From positions 36,481 to 58,058 of the forward strand of contig CAZJQD010000024.1 of NCBI GenBank assembly GCA_964548165.1: 21,578 bases of DNA. Direction: 5' to 3'. The translations under genes were made by a program, and so were the position numbers. The notes beneath the pieces are model-generated. The model worked only from the letters and a program-made list of their open reading frames with translations, made no database searches and was not told where the DNA came from. Position 1 is the first letter of the stretch; each line of letters begins with the position of its first letter. This DNA comes from CAZJQD01 sp964548165 [NCBI: uncultured bacterium] (GTDB taxonomy: Bacteria; UBA8481). Shown here piece by piece: positions 1 through 6,790 of the stretch.

Positions 1-1467
1 GATTTCGAGGTGATCCATGCCGTCGAGCGAGCGATCATCGGCGCGCCGGGCGGCGAAGCGCCGGGCGGCGAAGCGCCGGGCGGCGAAGCGCCGGGCGGCG
101 AAGCGCCGGGCGGCAAGCAGCAGGAGCTCCCGGGCGCCCGCCCGGGCGCCCGCCCCGTCGACACGCCGTCCGCACGCGCTTCGCTCGCGGATGATCCTCG
201 CCCGGGCGCCGGGCTCACGGTGCTGCTCACCGATGATTCCGAGAGCAACCGGAACGTCGTCAGGGTCTACCTGAGACAGACACGCTGGCGAATCGTGCAG
301 GCGGTGAATGGAGCCGAGGCGCTCAGGTGCTTTGAGGCGGAGCCCTTTGACATCGTCCTGATGGACGTCCGCATGCCGGACATCGACGGCCTGACCGTGA
401 CGCGACGGATGCGCGAGATCGAGAGGCGACTGGGAAGACGCCGAACGCCCATCGTGGCACTCTCGGCGCTCGCGAACGAGGAACTGCGGGAAGCCGCCCG
501 CGAGGCGGGCTGTGACGCCCACCTGGAGAAGCCGCTCTCCCGGCTGGACCTCCTGGCCCTGATCACGAAGCTGACCGGCGGTGGGATCTCTCCCCCGGCA
601 GAACCGGTGCAGGACGCGCCCGGGGCATCGCCCCCGGGGGAGCCTGCCTCCCTCGGCGACCGGCTCCCCGTCTACATCGCGGCTCGGCTTCAAGATGTCG
701 CGGACCTGTCCAGGCTCATCAGGACCGGCGACCTCGGGACCATCCGAGAGATCGGTCACAAGATCCGCGGAACAGGAACCAGCTACGGGTTCGCCCGGAT
801 CACCGAACTCGGAAAGATCATCGAGGAGGAGTCCAGGGACGGGAATCGCGGGGCCGTCGCCCTTGCGGTGGAGTCCCTGGAGCGACTGCTCGCGGCGATC
901 GGTGAGCGTCCCTTCCCCGCGCGCAGGGCGCCGCCGGGTGGCCGGCCGGATGCTCTTCCGCGCGATCTCTCGCCCGCGGTTTCCGAAGACGACTTCATCC
1001 TCTGCGCGCGCACCTATGACGTCGATCCTGCCAATCGCCTGCATGGCCAGGGACGCCGCTTCTTCGCCGAGGCCTTCGCCGCCCTCTCGACGCTGAGAGC
1101 CGATGGCGTGGGTCCGGGACGCGTGGATCGCATCCAGGCCGTCTTCGCCCACATGTTCACGCCCGGGGTCGCCTACCTGGGGTGCCTCGTGCCCGCCATC
1201 GCCTATGAGCGCGCCATCCAGGAAGGCCAGGAATTCGTCGAGGGCCCGCTCGTGATCGGCATTCACAACTTTCACTACGCGGCGGGTCATGCCGACTGGA
1301 GCGGGGAGCTGGGAGCCCTGAAGTTTCCCCTGCGCCCTCCGCCCGAGAACATGCAGGTATGGAGCGGTCGCGAGGAGAGCGGGTTCGCGGCCGTCTACGG
1401 GCAGGATCTCCGCGGCTTCGCCCGCAGCATGGACCTGGTGGCGCGAGCGCCCACGGTCTCACCATGA
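1..1467 (+). CDS. REC-HPt phosphorelay protein with uncharacterised C-terminal domain (5'-partial)
   Basis: Probable phosphotransfer protein. The frame is open to the left edge, so the true start probably lies outside; the first internal start is GTG at 10, and numbering below is from that codon. Residues 1-9 look like the last helix of an upstream receiver domain (inference). Residues 12-36 are an APGGE repeat linker. A complete receiver domain spans about 69-188, with acidic pair D75-D76, phospho-acceptor D119 in LMDVRMP and conserved K174. An HPt domain follows at about 215-305, with phospho-histidine H250 in GHKIRGT. Residues 325-485 match no family I recognise. No kinase core is present in the visible part, so it should take phosphate from another kinase; an upstream kinase portion of the same protein cannot be excluded. 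Its TGA overlaps the ATG of the permease gene, indicating translational coupling to the MCE cassette. Confidence 0.85.
   Translation, partial: DFEVIHAVERAIIGAPGGEAPGGEAPGGEAPGGEAPGGKQQELPGARPGARPVDTPSARASLADDPRPGAGLTVLLTDDSESNRNVVRVYLRQTRWRIVQAVNGAEALRCFEAEPFDIVLMDVRMPDIDGLTVTRRMREIERRLGRRRTPIVALSALANEELREAAREAGCDAHLEKPLSRLDLLALITKLTGGGISPPAEPVQDAPGASPPGEPASLGDRLPVYIAARLQDVADLSRLIRTGDLGTIREIGHKIRGTGTSYGFARITELGKIIEEESRDGNRGAVALAVESLERLLAAIGERPFPARRAPPGGRPDALPRDLSPAVSEDDFILCARTYDVDPANRLHGQGRRFFAEAFAALSTLRADGVGPGRVDRIQAVFAHMFTPGVAYLGCLVPAIAYERAIQEGQEFVEGPLVIGIHNFHYAAGHADWSGELGALKFPLRPPPENMQVWSGREESGFAAVYGQDLRGFARSMDLVARAPTVSP
43..117 (+). repeat. Five tandem 15-bp units encoding APGGE
   Basis: The unit GCGCCGGGCGGCGAA occurs four times head to tail, and a fifth copy ends in AAG. 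Each unit encodes one APGGE pentapeptide (the last is APGGK). The repeat is in frame and forms a flexible Gly/Pro linker before the receiver domain. A second low-complexity stretch encoding PGARPGARP follows at about 131-157. Such arrays expand and contract by slippage without frameshift because the unit is five codons. Confidence 0.95.
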
Positions 1468-2174
1468 TCGCGGCGTCCCGGCGCCTGCCCGAGCTGATGG
1501 GAAGGATGGTTCTCGCGGCGGTGGGACTCGCGAGCTCCATCGCGCGCGCCTCGAACCAGCAGATCCTTCGCATACCGGGGCACGTGGTGCGGGACATCGG
1601 CCTCCTGGCAACTCGCTGCTTCCCGGCCTGCATAGTCGTTGCGCTCGTTCTCGGGAGGTTTCTCGATCGCTTCGGCACCGAGCTCCAGGCGCCCGGTCAA
1701 CTTGCGGAAGCGGCGCTGGCGCCGATGGGATTCCTGATCGCGAGCCTCTCGTTCATCCTGATGCGCGGGGTCGGCGAGGCGGAGCAGTACGCGGTCGACA
1801 TCGCGGAAGGCGGCTTTCGCTCCACCAGGGACCAGGGCGGCAATCCCGCCACCGACATCGTCGCTCCCCACATCCTCTCCGCGAGTCTCGGCCTGGGGCT
1901 CCTCTCGGCGGCCACCGTCGCCTTCGTCTACATCGGCGCGTCGCCCACGGCCGCGATCGGGATCTCCAGCCACCCGGCCGTGACCGGGCTGGCCTCCGCC
2001 GTGGTCGCGAGAGCGGGCCAGTACGGCCTGCTCTACGGCGCCTACGCGGCCACCGCCGCGTTCCTAGTGGCTCTCGATGGGAACAGGCCCATGCCGGGAT
2101 CGATCGGGCGACGCTTCATCGTCGTGAGCACGCCCGTCCTCCTGGTGATGGTGGGTTGGCCATTATGGCTCTGA
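1464..2174 (+). CDS. Diverged MlaE-like (MCE-associated) permease
   Basis: A 236-residue membrane protein assigned as a distant MlaE-family permease, the inner-membrane part of MCE lipid transporters. The hydrophobic pattern fits: segments at about 46-66, 84-101, 138-157, 174-203 and 218-236, with an amphipathic N-terminal region. Residues 37-137 can be laid over MlaE from the interfacial helix to the cytoplasmic coupling loop. The usual GRxGxAxxAElG...EQ loop is replaced by RGVGEAEQYAVDIAEGGF. The ATG lies in an ATGA overlap with the preceding REC-HPt stop. A longer reading from 1359 would add 35 residues buried in the upstream gene and is unlikely. The next two genes are ATPase-like and MCE proteins, which strongly supports the assignment. 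An unrelated integral membrane protein is the alternative. Confidence 0.6.
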   Translation: MIAASRRLPELMGRMVLAAVGLASSIARASNQQILRIPGHVVRDIGLLATRCFPACIVVALVLGRFLDRFGTELQAPGQLAEAALAPMGFLIASLSFILMRGVGEAEQYAVDIAEGGFRSTRDQGGNPATDIVAPHILSASLGLGLLSAATVAFVYIGASPTAAIGISSHPAVTGLASAVVARAGQYGLLYGAYAATAAFLVALDGNRPMPGSIGRRFIVVSTPVLLVMVGWPLWL

Positions 2175-2794
2175 GATGGGATTGCGGCGAGAGCGCCCCG
2201 GTCTTCCAGGAGGATGAGATCGCCGGGCTCATCGCCGAGGACGCCGGGGTCAGGACCCAGCTCATCGACATCTTCACGGGGAGCGGTAAGATCGACGTGG
2301 ACCGTAACGGCGTCCGCCTGACGGCCCTGCAGATCCGCGACCTGGCCTACCTGACGGGAATCTGCCGGCGTCCCTCCGCGTGGCTGACCCGCGATTCGCT
2401 CGCCACCAACCTGAAGTGGGCCTTCACGTGCCGCTCCCTGCCCTTCTCCGCCAGTCGCGTGCGAGAGACGCTCTCCGCGATTGGGCTGGAGTCCTGGAGG
2501 AACAGCCCGGAGCTCGACGAGCGGATCGAGGCCCTGGAGCCGGCGCATGTCCAGGCCCTGGCGCTGGCGCGCCTGCGCTTCGTCCCCTATCGCGTTCTCG
2601 TCATCGATTCGCCGCTCACCGGCTGGTCGTCCGGTGAGCGCAGTCTCTTATTGGACGCGCTCTACGTCTCCTGCGAGACCTCGGCTCTAAAGCTGATCAT
2701 CGCCGCGCGCCGCGCCGAGCTCCCGCCCTTCTGCGACCGGATGGCCACCGTCGTCCGGGACGCCCATGGCCTCGCGTTCGCGGAGATGCCCTGA
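2165..2794 (+). CDS. Degenerate ABC ATPase-like protein (MlaF position), probably catalytically inactive
   Basis: A 209-residue protein occupying the MlaF slot of an MCE operon. It aligns by pattern with ABC ATPases along its length, but the catalytic motifs are altered. The Walker A position reads LIAEDAGVRTQL (22-33), with R30 where the Lys belongs and the glycines lost. The signature LSGGQ position reads LEPAH (124-128), followed by a recognisable ALALARL helix. Walker B reads RVLVIDSP (143-150), keeping D148 but with Ser149 replacing the catalytic Glu. The H-loop His appears replaced around IIAARR (178-183). The reading frame is intact and overlaps both neighbours, so it is not an obvious pseudogene. 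ATG 2165 is preferred over TTG 2156. The likely role is a structural or regulatory pseudo-ATPase under the permease; a non-ABC origin cannot be excluded without structure comparison. Confidence 0.6.
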   Translation: MALRWDCGESAPVFQEDEIAGLIAEDAGVRTQLIDIFTGSGKIDVDRNGVRLTALQIRDLAYLTGICRRPSAWLTRDSLATNLKWAFTCRSLPFSASRVRETLSAIGLESWRNSPELDERIEALEPAHVQALALARLRFVPYRVLVIDSPLTGWSSGERSLLLDALYVSCETSALKLIIAARRAELPPFCDRMATVVRDAHGLAFAEMP

Positions 2795-2801
2795 TGGGAA
2801 C

Positions 2802-2806
2802 GGAGG
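2802..2806 (+). promoter_or_regulatory. Shine-Dalgarno GGAGG deciding the MCE gene start
   Basis: GGAGG lies 8 nt before ATG 2815. The alternative ATG at 2794 overlaps the preceding TGA as TGATG but has no comparable ribosome-binding site. I therefore take 2815 as the main start; 2794 would add seven residues. Confidence 0.6.
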
Positions 2807-2814
2807 AAAAGGAC

Positions 2815-3777
2815 ATGGATCGCTTCCTGGATCTGCCCTCCGGAGCCCGGCACCACGTGCTCGGCTGGGTCTTCATCCTCATCGCCATCGCGGCCCTGTT
2901 GGCGATTGGCCTGCGACAGTACGACGTCCTCTCCGGTATCTCCGGGTTGGAACTGACGACCTACTTCCGGCAAGGCCACTCCCTCCGGCCGGGAAGCAAG
3001 GTACTCATCGCCGCCGTCCAGGTGGGCGAGGTCAGCGAGGTGCGTCTCCTCTACGACCCCTCGGCGGACTCGGATCGCATCCGTGTGCGGGTGCGCATGC
3101 TCATCAAGGGCGAGTATGCCTACAGCATCCCGGAGAACACGACGGCCGTCATCCATTTTGGCGCCCTCGACTTCGCCAACGCGATCGTGCTCATCACACC
3201 GGATTCGCTCACCACCTTGAGGCTCACGAACGGCGCCGTTATCGCATCCCGGCAGAGCACCGACATCGTGGAGGATGCCAAGAGCGCGATCGCGGAGGTC
3301 AGCAGGGACCTGAGGGCCGTCGTGGCGAATCTCAAGATCCTCTCCAGCGACGTCGCCGACAGCGATGGCGCCTATAACCGCTTCATGCGAAGCCTCCTGG
3401 TGTCCTCCAGCCACGCCGAGCGGATCCTGGGCCGGTCGAGGGCCGCGTTCGACGACCGGCAGAGCATGGCGGGCGTCCTCTTGAACGAGAACGGCGTGGC
3501 CGTCCGCGAGATCACGACTTCGCTGCGCGCGGTGGAGCGGACCGCCGGCAAGCTCGAGACGCTCACCGACTCCATGACCCGCGAAATGGACACGATGACC
3601 GTCATTGCCGGCCACGTGCGAACGGCCTCCGCGCGCCTGCCGGGCCTCATCAACCGCGCCGACTCCACCCTCGTCACGATCGACAGGACCTCCGTGCGCG
3701 TCGGCAACAGCTGGCTCTTCAACGCCACCTCGCGTCCGGCCGATGCGCGCAGCCTGCGCCCCGGGCAGGGCAATTGA
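2815..3777 (+). CDS. MCE (MlaD-like) domain protein, membrane anchored
   Basis: A 320-residue protein of the MCE/MlaD family, whose members are anchored in the inner membrane and form periplasmic lipid-binding rings or tubes. One N-terminal membrane segment spans about 15-33. The MCE domain follows at about 43-130: the LTTYFRQGHSLRPGSKVLI opening, the AAVQVGEVSEVRL core, and SIPENTTAVIHFG leading to an ITPDS ending. The remaining 190 residues are mostly helical and polar, as in the helical tails of this family, and end in a GNSWLFN motif near the C-terminus. Its position right after the permease-like and ATPase-like genes is the classic E-F-D order. No outer-membrane partner (MlaA, MlaC or a lipoprotein) is adjacent. 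Confidence 0.85.
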   Translation: MDRFLDLPSGARHHVLGWVFILIAIAALLAIGLRQYDVLSGISGLELTTYFRQGHSLRPGSKVLIAAVQVGEVSEVRLLYDPSADSDRIRVRVRMLIKGEYAYSIPENTTAVIHFGALDFANAIVLITPDSLTTLRLTNGAVIASRQSTDIVEDAKSAIAEVSRDLRAVVANLKILSSDVADSDGAYNRFMRSLLVSSSHAERILGRSRAAFDDRQSMAGVLLNENGVAVREITTSLRAVERTAGKLETLTDSMTREMDTMTVIAGHVRTASARLPGLINRADSTLVTIDRTSVRVGNSWLFNATSRPADARSLRPGQGN

Positions 3778-3817
3778 GGAGCGCGGGCTCAGACGTGGAC
3801 GGCGCGCGCGCCTGGTC

Positions 3818-4612
3818 GTGAGGCCCTCGCCTGGGAGCATCCTCGTCGTGGACGACGACCGGCACGTGCGTACCATCGTCGCCTTGCGGCTTCGCGGGGC
3901 CGGTTACCTGGTTTTCGAATCCGCGGATGGCGGCGGGGCCCTCGCCCGCGTCCAGGAGGGCGGGATCGACATGATCATTCTCGATGCCCTCATGCCCGGG
4001 ATGGACGGCTTCGAGGTGCTCAAGCGCCTGCACGCCCTCGAGCGCCGTCCCTGCGTCATCTTTCTCACCGCCATGGACGAGAACGACAGCCGCGTCCGGG
4101 GATACGGAGACACCATCGACTTCATCGGCAAGCCCTTCGAGGCCGAGGATTTCCTGGTTCGCGTCGCCGAAGCCCTCCGGAAACACCAGGTCGTCCTGCA
4201 GGTCGCCCGCGCGCCAGGAGAGATGCCGCCCGCGACCGCGCCGGAAAGGAATGTACCGCAACACCTGGTCCACGGGATGCTCGTGGACATGAAGTCAGCG
4301 TGCGTCGCGATGGCGGTGGCCATGCGGGCGGACGATCGGGAAGCCCTGGTCTCCCTTGGCCACACGATCAAGGGCACGAGCGGGGTCTTCGGGTTCAGGG
4401 CTCTCTCGGACATGGGTGGGCGGATCGAAGTGGCGGCCCGGGGCCGGGACACGGATCTGACGCAGGGACTCATCGACACGCTCGCGCTGCTCATCGAGGA
4501 TGAAATCGCGGGCCAGGCGGGATCTCCCTCACCCCTCGCGTCGCGCGCGGATCAAAGTAGGGTTATGCCTCATATCGGACGCGCCCCGCGGGACCCTACA
4601 CTTCTCCCATGA
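3818..4612 (+). CDS. REC-HPt phosphorelay protein
   Basis: A 264-residue protein with an N-terminal receiver domain (about 7-122) and a C-terminal HPt domain (about 146-235). The receiver has acidic cluster D12-D13-D14, phospho-acceptor D56 in IILDALMP and K105 in GKPF. The HPt phospho-site is H182 in GHTIKGTSGVFGF. There is no kinase core, DNA-binding domain or membrane segment. It can receive and pass on phosphate but needs a separate kinase. It shares the REC-HPt order with the first gene of the cluster, so the two bracket the MCE cassette. The start is uncertain: GTG 3818 gives a normal receiver N-terminus, while in-frame ATG 3743 would overlap the MCE gene; neither has a good ribosome-binding site. 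It ends in an ATGA overlap with the YggT-like gene. Confidence 0.8.
   Translation: MRPSPGSILVVDDDRHVRTIVALRLRGAGYLVFESADGGGALARVQEGGIDMIILDALMPGMDGFEVLKRLHALERRPCVIFLTAMDENDSRVRGYGDTIDFIGKPFEAEDFLVRVAEALRKHQVVLQVARAPGEMPPATAPERNVPQHLVHGMLVDMKSACVAMAVAMRADDREALVSLGHTIKGTSGVFGFRALSDMGGRIEVAARGRDTDLTQGLIDTLALLIEDEIAGQAGSPSPLASRADQSRVMPHIGRAPRDPTLLP
4557..4599. repeat. 7-bp inverted repeat before the YggT-like gene
   Basis: GTAGGGT at 4557-4563 is the exact reverse complement of ACCCTAC at 4593-4599, with 29 nt between. It lies inside the 3' end of the REC-HPt gene, ending 10 nt before the next ATG. It could be an operator or an RNA structure hiding a start region that has no visible Shine-Dalgarno. 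The arms are short, so chance is possible. Confidence 0.25.
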
Positions 4613-5127
4613 TGACAAACGACAAGGTCGCCGTTGACGAGTCCGAACGACTGCGCGAGCACGAGGCCATCAAGGGCGAGGTTCGCGCCGGGATACACTC
4701 CGAGATCACGCGAACAGCCGAGGTCACGCCCGCCGACCAGGTCCAGGCCGATACGGTCGCCAGGCAACTGCGAAGCACGGCGTTCCGGGAGATCGCATCG
4801 ACGGAAGGAGAAGTGGCCCGAGCCCGGATGCTCTCCAGGGTCTCCGAATACGTCGACTACGGCTTTTACATGCTGTACGGCATCGTCGGCCTCGCCACCT
4901 TCATGGCGCTCGTGGGCGCGAGAAGGTCCAGCGGCATCACGCAGTTCGTCGAGACGATATCGGGCCCGTTTCTCGCGCCGTTCTCGGGGGTATTGCCCAA
5001 TCCGGGCGCGGGGGGCATGCGGCTGATGCTGTCGTACTTCATGGCCCTCGTGATCTACATGCTCATTCACGCGGCCGTCAACGGGCTCATCAAGCTCGTG
5101 GCTCACAACAGGACTCAAGGCATCTAA
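4609..5127 (+). CDS. YggT-family-like membrane protein
   Basis: A 172-residue protein. The first 80 residues are polar and helical. Two membrane segments follow at about 83-104 and 138-164. The connecting loop ITQFVETISGPFLAPFSGV resembles the YggT-family pattern of a helix followed by P(F/L)L-P-F between two membrane helices. YggT proteins are small inner-membrane proteins linked in some bacteria to osmotic stress and envelope function; a molecular activity is not established. Its ATG overlaps the stop of the REC-HPt gene and it is followed 24 nt later by the CsbD-like gene. This places it in the same transcript and suggests an envelope-stress role. Confidence 0.6.
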   Translation: MMTNDKVAVDESERLREHEAIKGEVRAGIHSEITRTAEVTPADQVQADTVARQLRSTAFREIASTEGEVARARMLSRVSEYVDYGFYMLYGIVGLATFMALVGARRSSGITQFVETISGPFLAPFSGVLPNPGAGGMRLMLSYFMALVIYMLIHAAVNGLIKLVAHNRTQGI

Positions 5128-5151
5128 AACAGTTTCAAAGGAGAATCATCC

Positions 5152-5358
5152 ATGTTGAACAAGGACCAGGTACACGGAAAGATCGCCAAGGCGAAGGGCA
5201 ACATCAAGCAGGCCATCGGCGCGGTCGCTCACTCCCCCAAACTGAAGGCCGAGGGACAGCGGGAAGAATTGGCCGGCAAGATCCAGGATAGCTTCGGCAC
5301 CGCCAAGGCCAAGGTCAGCGCCGCCATCAAGGAACTCGGACAGAAGCTCAAGAGCTGA
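5152..5358 (+). CDS. CsbD-like small stress protein
   Basis: A 68-residue, highly charged helical protein with the CsbD-family pattern: an N-terminal MLNKDQVHGKIAKAKGNIKQ block followed by KLKAEGQREELAGKIQ. CsbD-like proteins are small, usually stress-induced and of unknown biochemical function. AAAGGAG at 5137-5143 is a strong ribosome-binding site 8 nt before the ATG, so this gene may be translated at a higher level than its neighbours. It is preceded by the YggT-like gene and followed by a hairpin. Confidence 0.85.
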   Translation: MLNKDQVHGKIAKAKGNIKQAIGAVAHSPKLKAEGQREELAGKIQDSFGTAKAKVSAAIKELGQKLKS

Positions 5359-5380
5359 ACCCACGCGCCATTCACCCTGT

Positions 5381-5408
5381 TCGCGCCGCGTCCCCGGATG
5401 CGGCGCGA
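5381..5408 (+). terminator. 9-bp GC-rich hairpin after the CsbD-like gene
   Basis: TCGCGCCGC at 5381-5389 pairs perfectly with GCGGCGCGA at 5400-5408 around a 10-nt loop. It lies 22 nt after the CsbD stop in a 147-nt gap. No U-tract follows, so it is not a textbook intrinsic terminator. It may attenuate transcription, protect the 3' end of the csbD message, or form part of the next gene's leader. The rest of the gap holds only the ribosome-binding site of the next gene. Confidence 0.4.
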
Positions 5409-5505
5409 GCTCGCGGGTCGAACCCTGGAGCCCGCCGACTGCAACGGCCTCTCCCGCCACATCGGCGGGACGGGGACGATGGAAAATCCCTCGAGGAGAT
5501 CGCAC

Positions 5506-6249
5506 ATGAACACGAACCAGAAGGTGGCAACCGGAGTGGTGGTGGGGATCCTGGCCCTGGTCACGGGCACGTACGCGCTCTACGCCGGCGACCGTGCCCC
5601 GGTCGAGATCGCCTCCGCGGGATACGTGGAGCCGGGTTCCTCCAGCGCCCAGCCGGGCACGTCCGCGGCCTCGCGGGCGGGCGGCGCCTCCCCGGCGGCG
5701 GAAATTGCCTCAACGTCCCCGGCCACGGCCACCGCGATCCTGTCGGGCGTCACGATCCCCTCCGGAACCACCGTCGATGTGAAGATTCATAGCCAGGTCT
5801 CGTCGCGGGACGCCAAGGTGGGCGACCGCGTCACGGGAGCCACGTTGGCTGACCTCGTCATCAATGGCGCCACCGTCATCCCGGCCGGCTCCACGGTGGC
5901 CGGCGAGGTGACGGCAGTCAAGCCCGCCTCGGAAACGAGGGCCGCGGCGGTCTTGAAGTTCACCTTCACGAGTATCGCCAATCGCCCCGCTCACCTCGCG
6001 ATGATCCTCCCTGATCTCGAGGCGCGAGCGCGCGCCGCCAATCACGCGGTCGACGCCGCGATCGTCGTGGGAGGGGCGGCCGCGGGAGCCGTGATCGGCA
6101 ACCAGACCGGAAACCAGCACGGCACCGAGATCGGCGGCGTGGTCGGCGCCGTCGGCGGCGGCGTCGCGGCGGCCAACATCGGCGCCAACGTCCAGCTCAA
6201 GGCCGGCGAGACGGCCAAGCTGAAGTTCACGCAGGCCTTGAGTCTCTAG
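5506..6249 (+). CDS. Exported or membrane-anchored glycine-zipper protein
   Basis: A 247-residue protein. It has an N-terminal hydrophobic segment (8-27) acting as signal or anchor, then a low-complexity Ser/Ala/Gly/Pro linker (40-78). A beta-rich domain (about 79-165) contains IPSGTTVDVKI, VGDRVTGATLADLVINGATVIPAGSTVAGEV and similar stretches. A glycine-zipper hairpin (about 186-225, IVVGGAAAGAVIGNQTG and GGVVGAVGGG) follows, and then a short C-terminal strand. Glycine zippers pack helices in membranes. The beta domain resembles those of hypothetical envelope proteins in other phyla. ATG 5506 is chosen because GAGGAG at 5493-5498 sits 7 nt upstream and the hydrophobic segment follows at once; upstream in-frame starts read through the leader. 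Function unknown. Confidence 0.75.
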   Translation: MNTNQKVATGVVVGILALVTGTYALYAGDRAPVEIASAGYVEPGSSSAQPGTSAASRAGGASPAAEIASTSPATATAILSGVTIPSGTTVDVKIHSQVSSRDAKVGDRVTGATLADLVINGATVIPAGSTVAGEVTAVKPASETRAAAVLKFTFTSIANRPAHLAMILPDLEARARAANHAVDAAIVVGGAAAGAVIGNQTGNQHGTEIGGVVGAVGGGVAAANIGANVQLKAGETAKLKFTQALSL

Positions 6250-6274
6250 TGCTCGGCGAGGCGAGGATGATCCC

Positions 6275-6790
6275 ATGATCGTGGTCGGGACCGTCCTCCT
6301 GGCGATGCTCGTGACGTCCCCGGGTCCCCTGGACCGGTACGGCGGACACGTCGACATCATGACCGGCCAGTTTCATGTCCATGCGACGCAGTCGTACCAG
6401 TTCCGCTACGTCGACGCCTACGGGAAGATCTGGGAGGGCGAGGGGCCCAGGCCGGAGGAGAACCTCCTGGGCTCGACCGAGGACGTGCTCTGGAACTCGC
6501 CGTTCGTGCCCCTGCTGCTCGTCACGCTCATCGCCGCCATCGTGTTGGGATATGCCGCCAATTACACCCTGGGCCATTGGTTTCGCCGTCGCCATTATCG
6601 CCGCAGGGTTCGGCGCGTGAATCAAGACCGGTTCATCCCCCACGGGATCCCGTGGCCGAGATTCTTGCAGGGCCGCGGTCCCGGGACTCGTTCTCCAGGA
6701 GAATCCACGCCAGGAAATCCAGGTCCACCGCCTTGGTCAATACCTCTCGCACCCCTGATGCCCGGCATCGTGTCTGCGTATCACCCGTAA
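6275..6790 (+). CDS. Small membrane protein with GGH..TG..H.H motif; C-terminus from antisense sequence
   Basis: A 171-residue protein. A hydrophobic start (1-14, probable signal or anchor) is followed by DRYGGHVDIMTGQFHVH (20-36). This resembles the histidine-rich GGHxDxxTGxYHxH motif of small exported proteins and could bind metal. One membrane segment spans about 76-98, followed by a strongly basic stretch (HWFRRRHYRRRVRR, 101-114). From about residue 134 the sequence is Pro/Gly/Ser-rich and lies opposite a kinase-gene remnant. The native C-terminus has therefore probably been replaced by antisense read-through. The gene begins 25 nt after the glycine-zipper gene, with a GA-rich GCGAGGATGA stretch just upstream of the ATG. 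Function unknown. Confidence 0.55.
   Translation: MIVVGTVLLAMLVTSPGPLDRYGGHVDIMTGQFHVHATQSYQFRYVDAYGKIWEGEGPRPEENLLGSTEDVLWNSPFVPLLLVTLIAAIVLGYAANYTLGHWFRRRHYRRRVRRVNQDRFIPHGIPWPRFLQGRGPGTRSPGESTPGNPGPPPWSIPLAPLMPGIVSAYHP

Noticed and set aside
43-117. Tandem repeats as a possible CRISPR array
   Set aside because: Units are 15 bp with no spacers and are in frame inside a coding region.
1359-1463. Upstream extension of the permease gene
   Set aside because: The extension is Arg/Gly-rich and lies wholly inside the preceding gene; ATG 1464 in the ATGA overlap is better.
2165-2794. ATPase-like gene as a pseudogene
   Set aside because: The frame is intact, overlaps both neighbouring genes at start and stop, and retains ABC-like hydrophobic layout; no frameshift or internal stop is seen.
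5398-5505. Upstream in-frame start for the glycine-zipper protein
   Set aside because: It would begin within the hairpin; ATG 5506 has a good ribosome-binding site and is followed at once by the hydrophobic segment.
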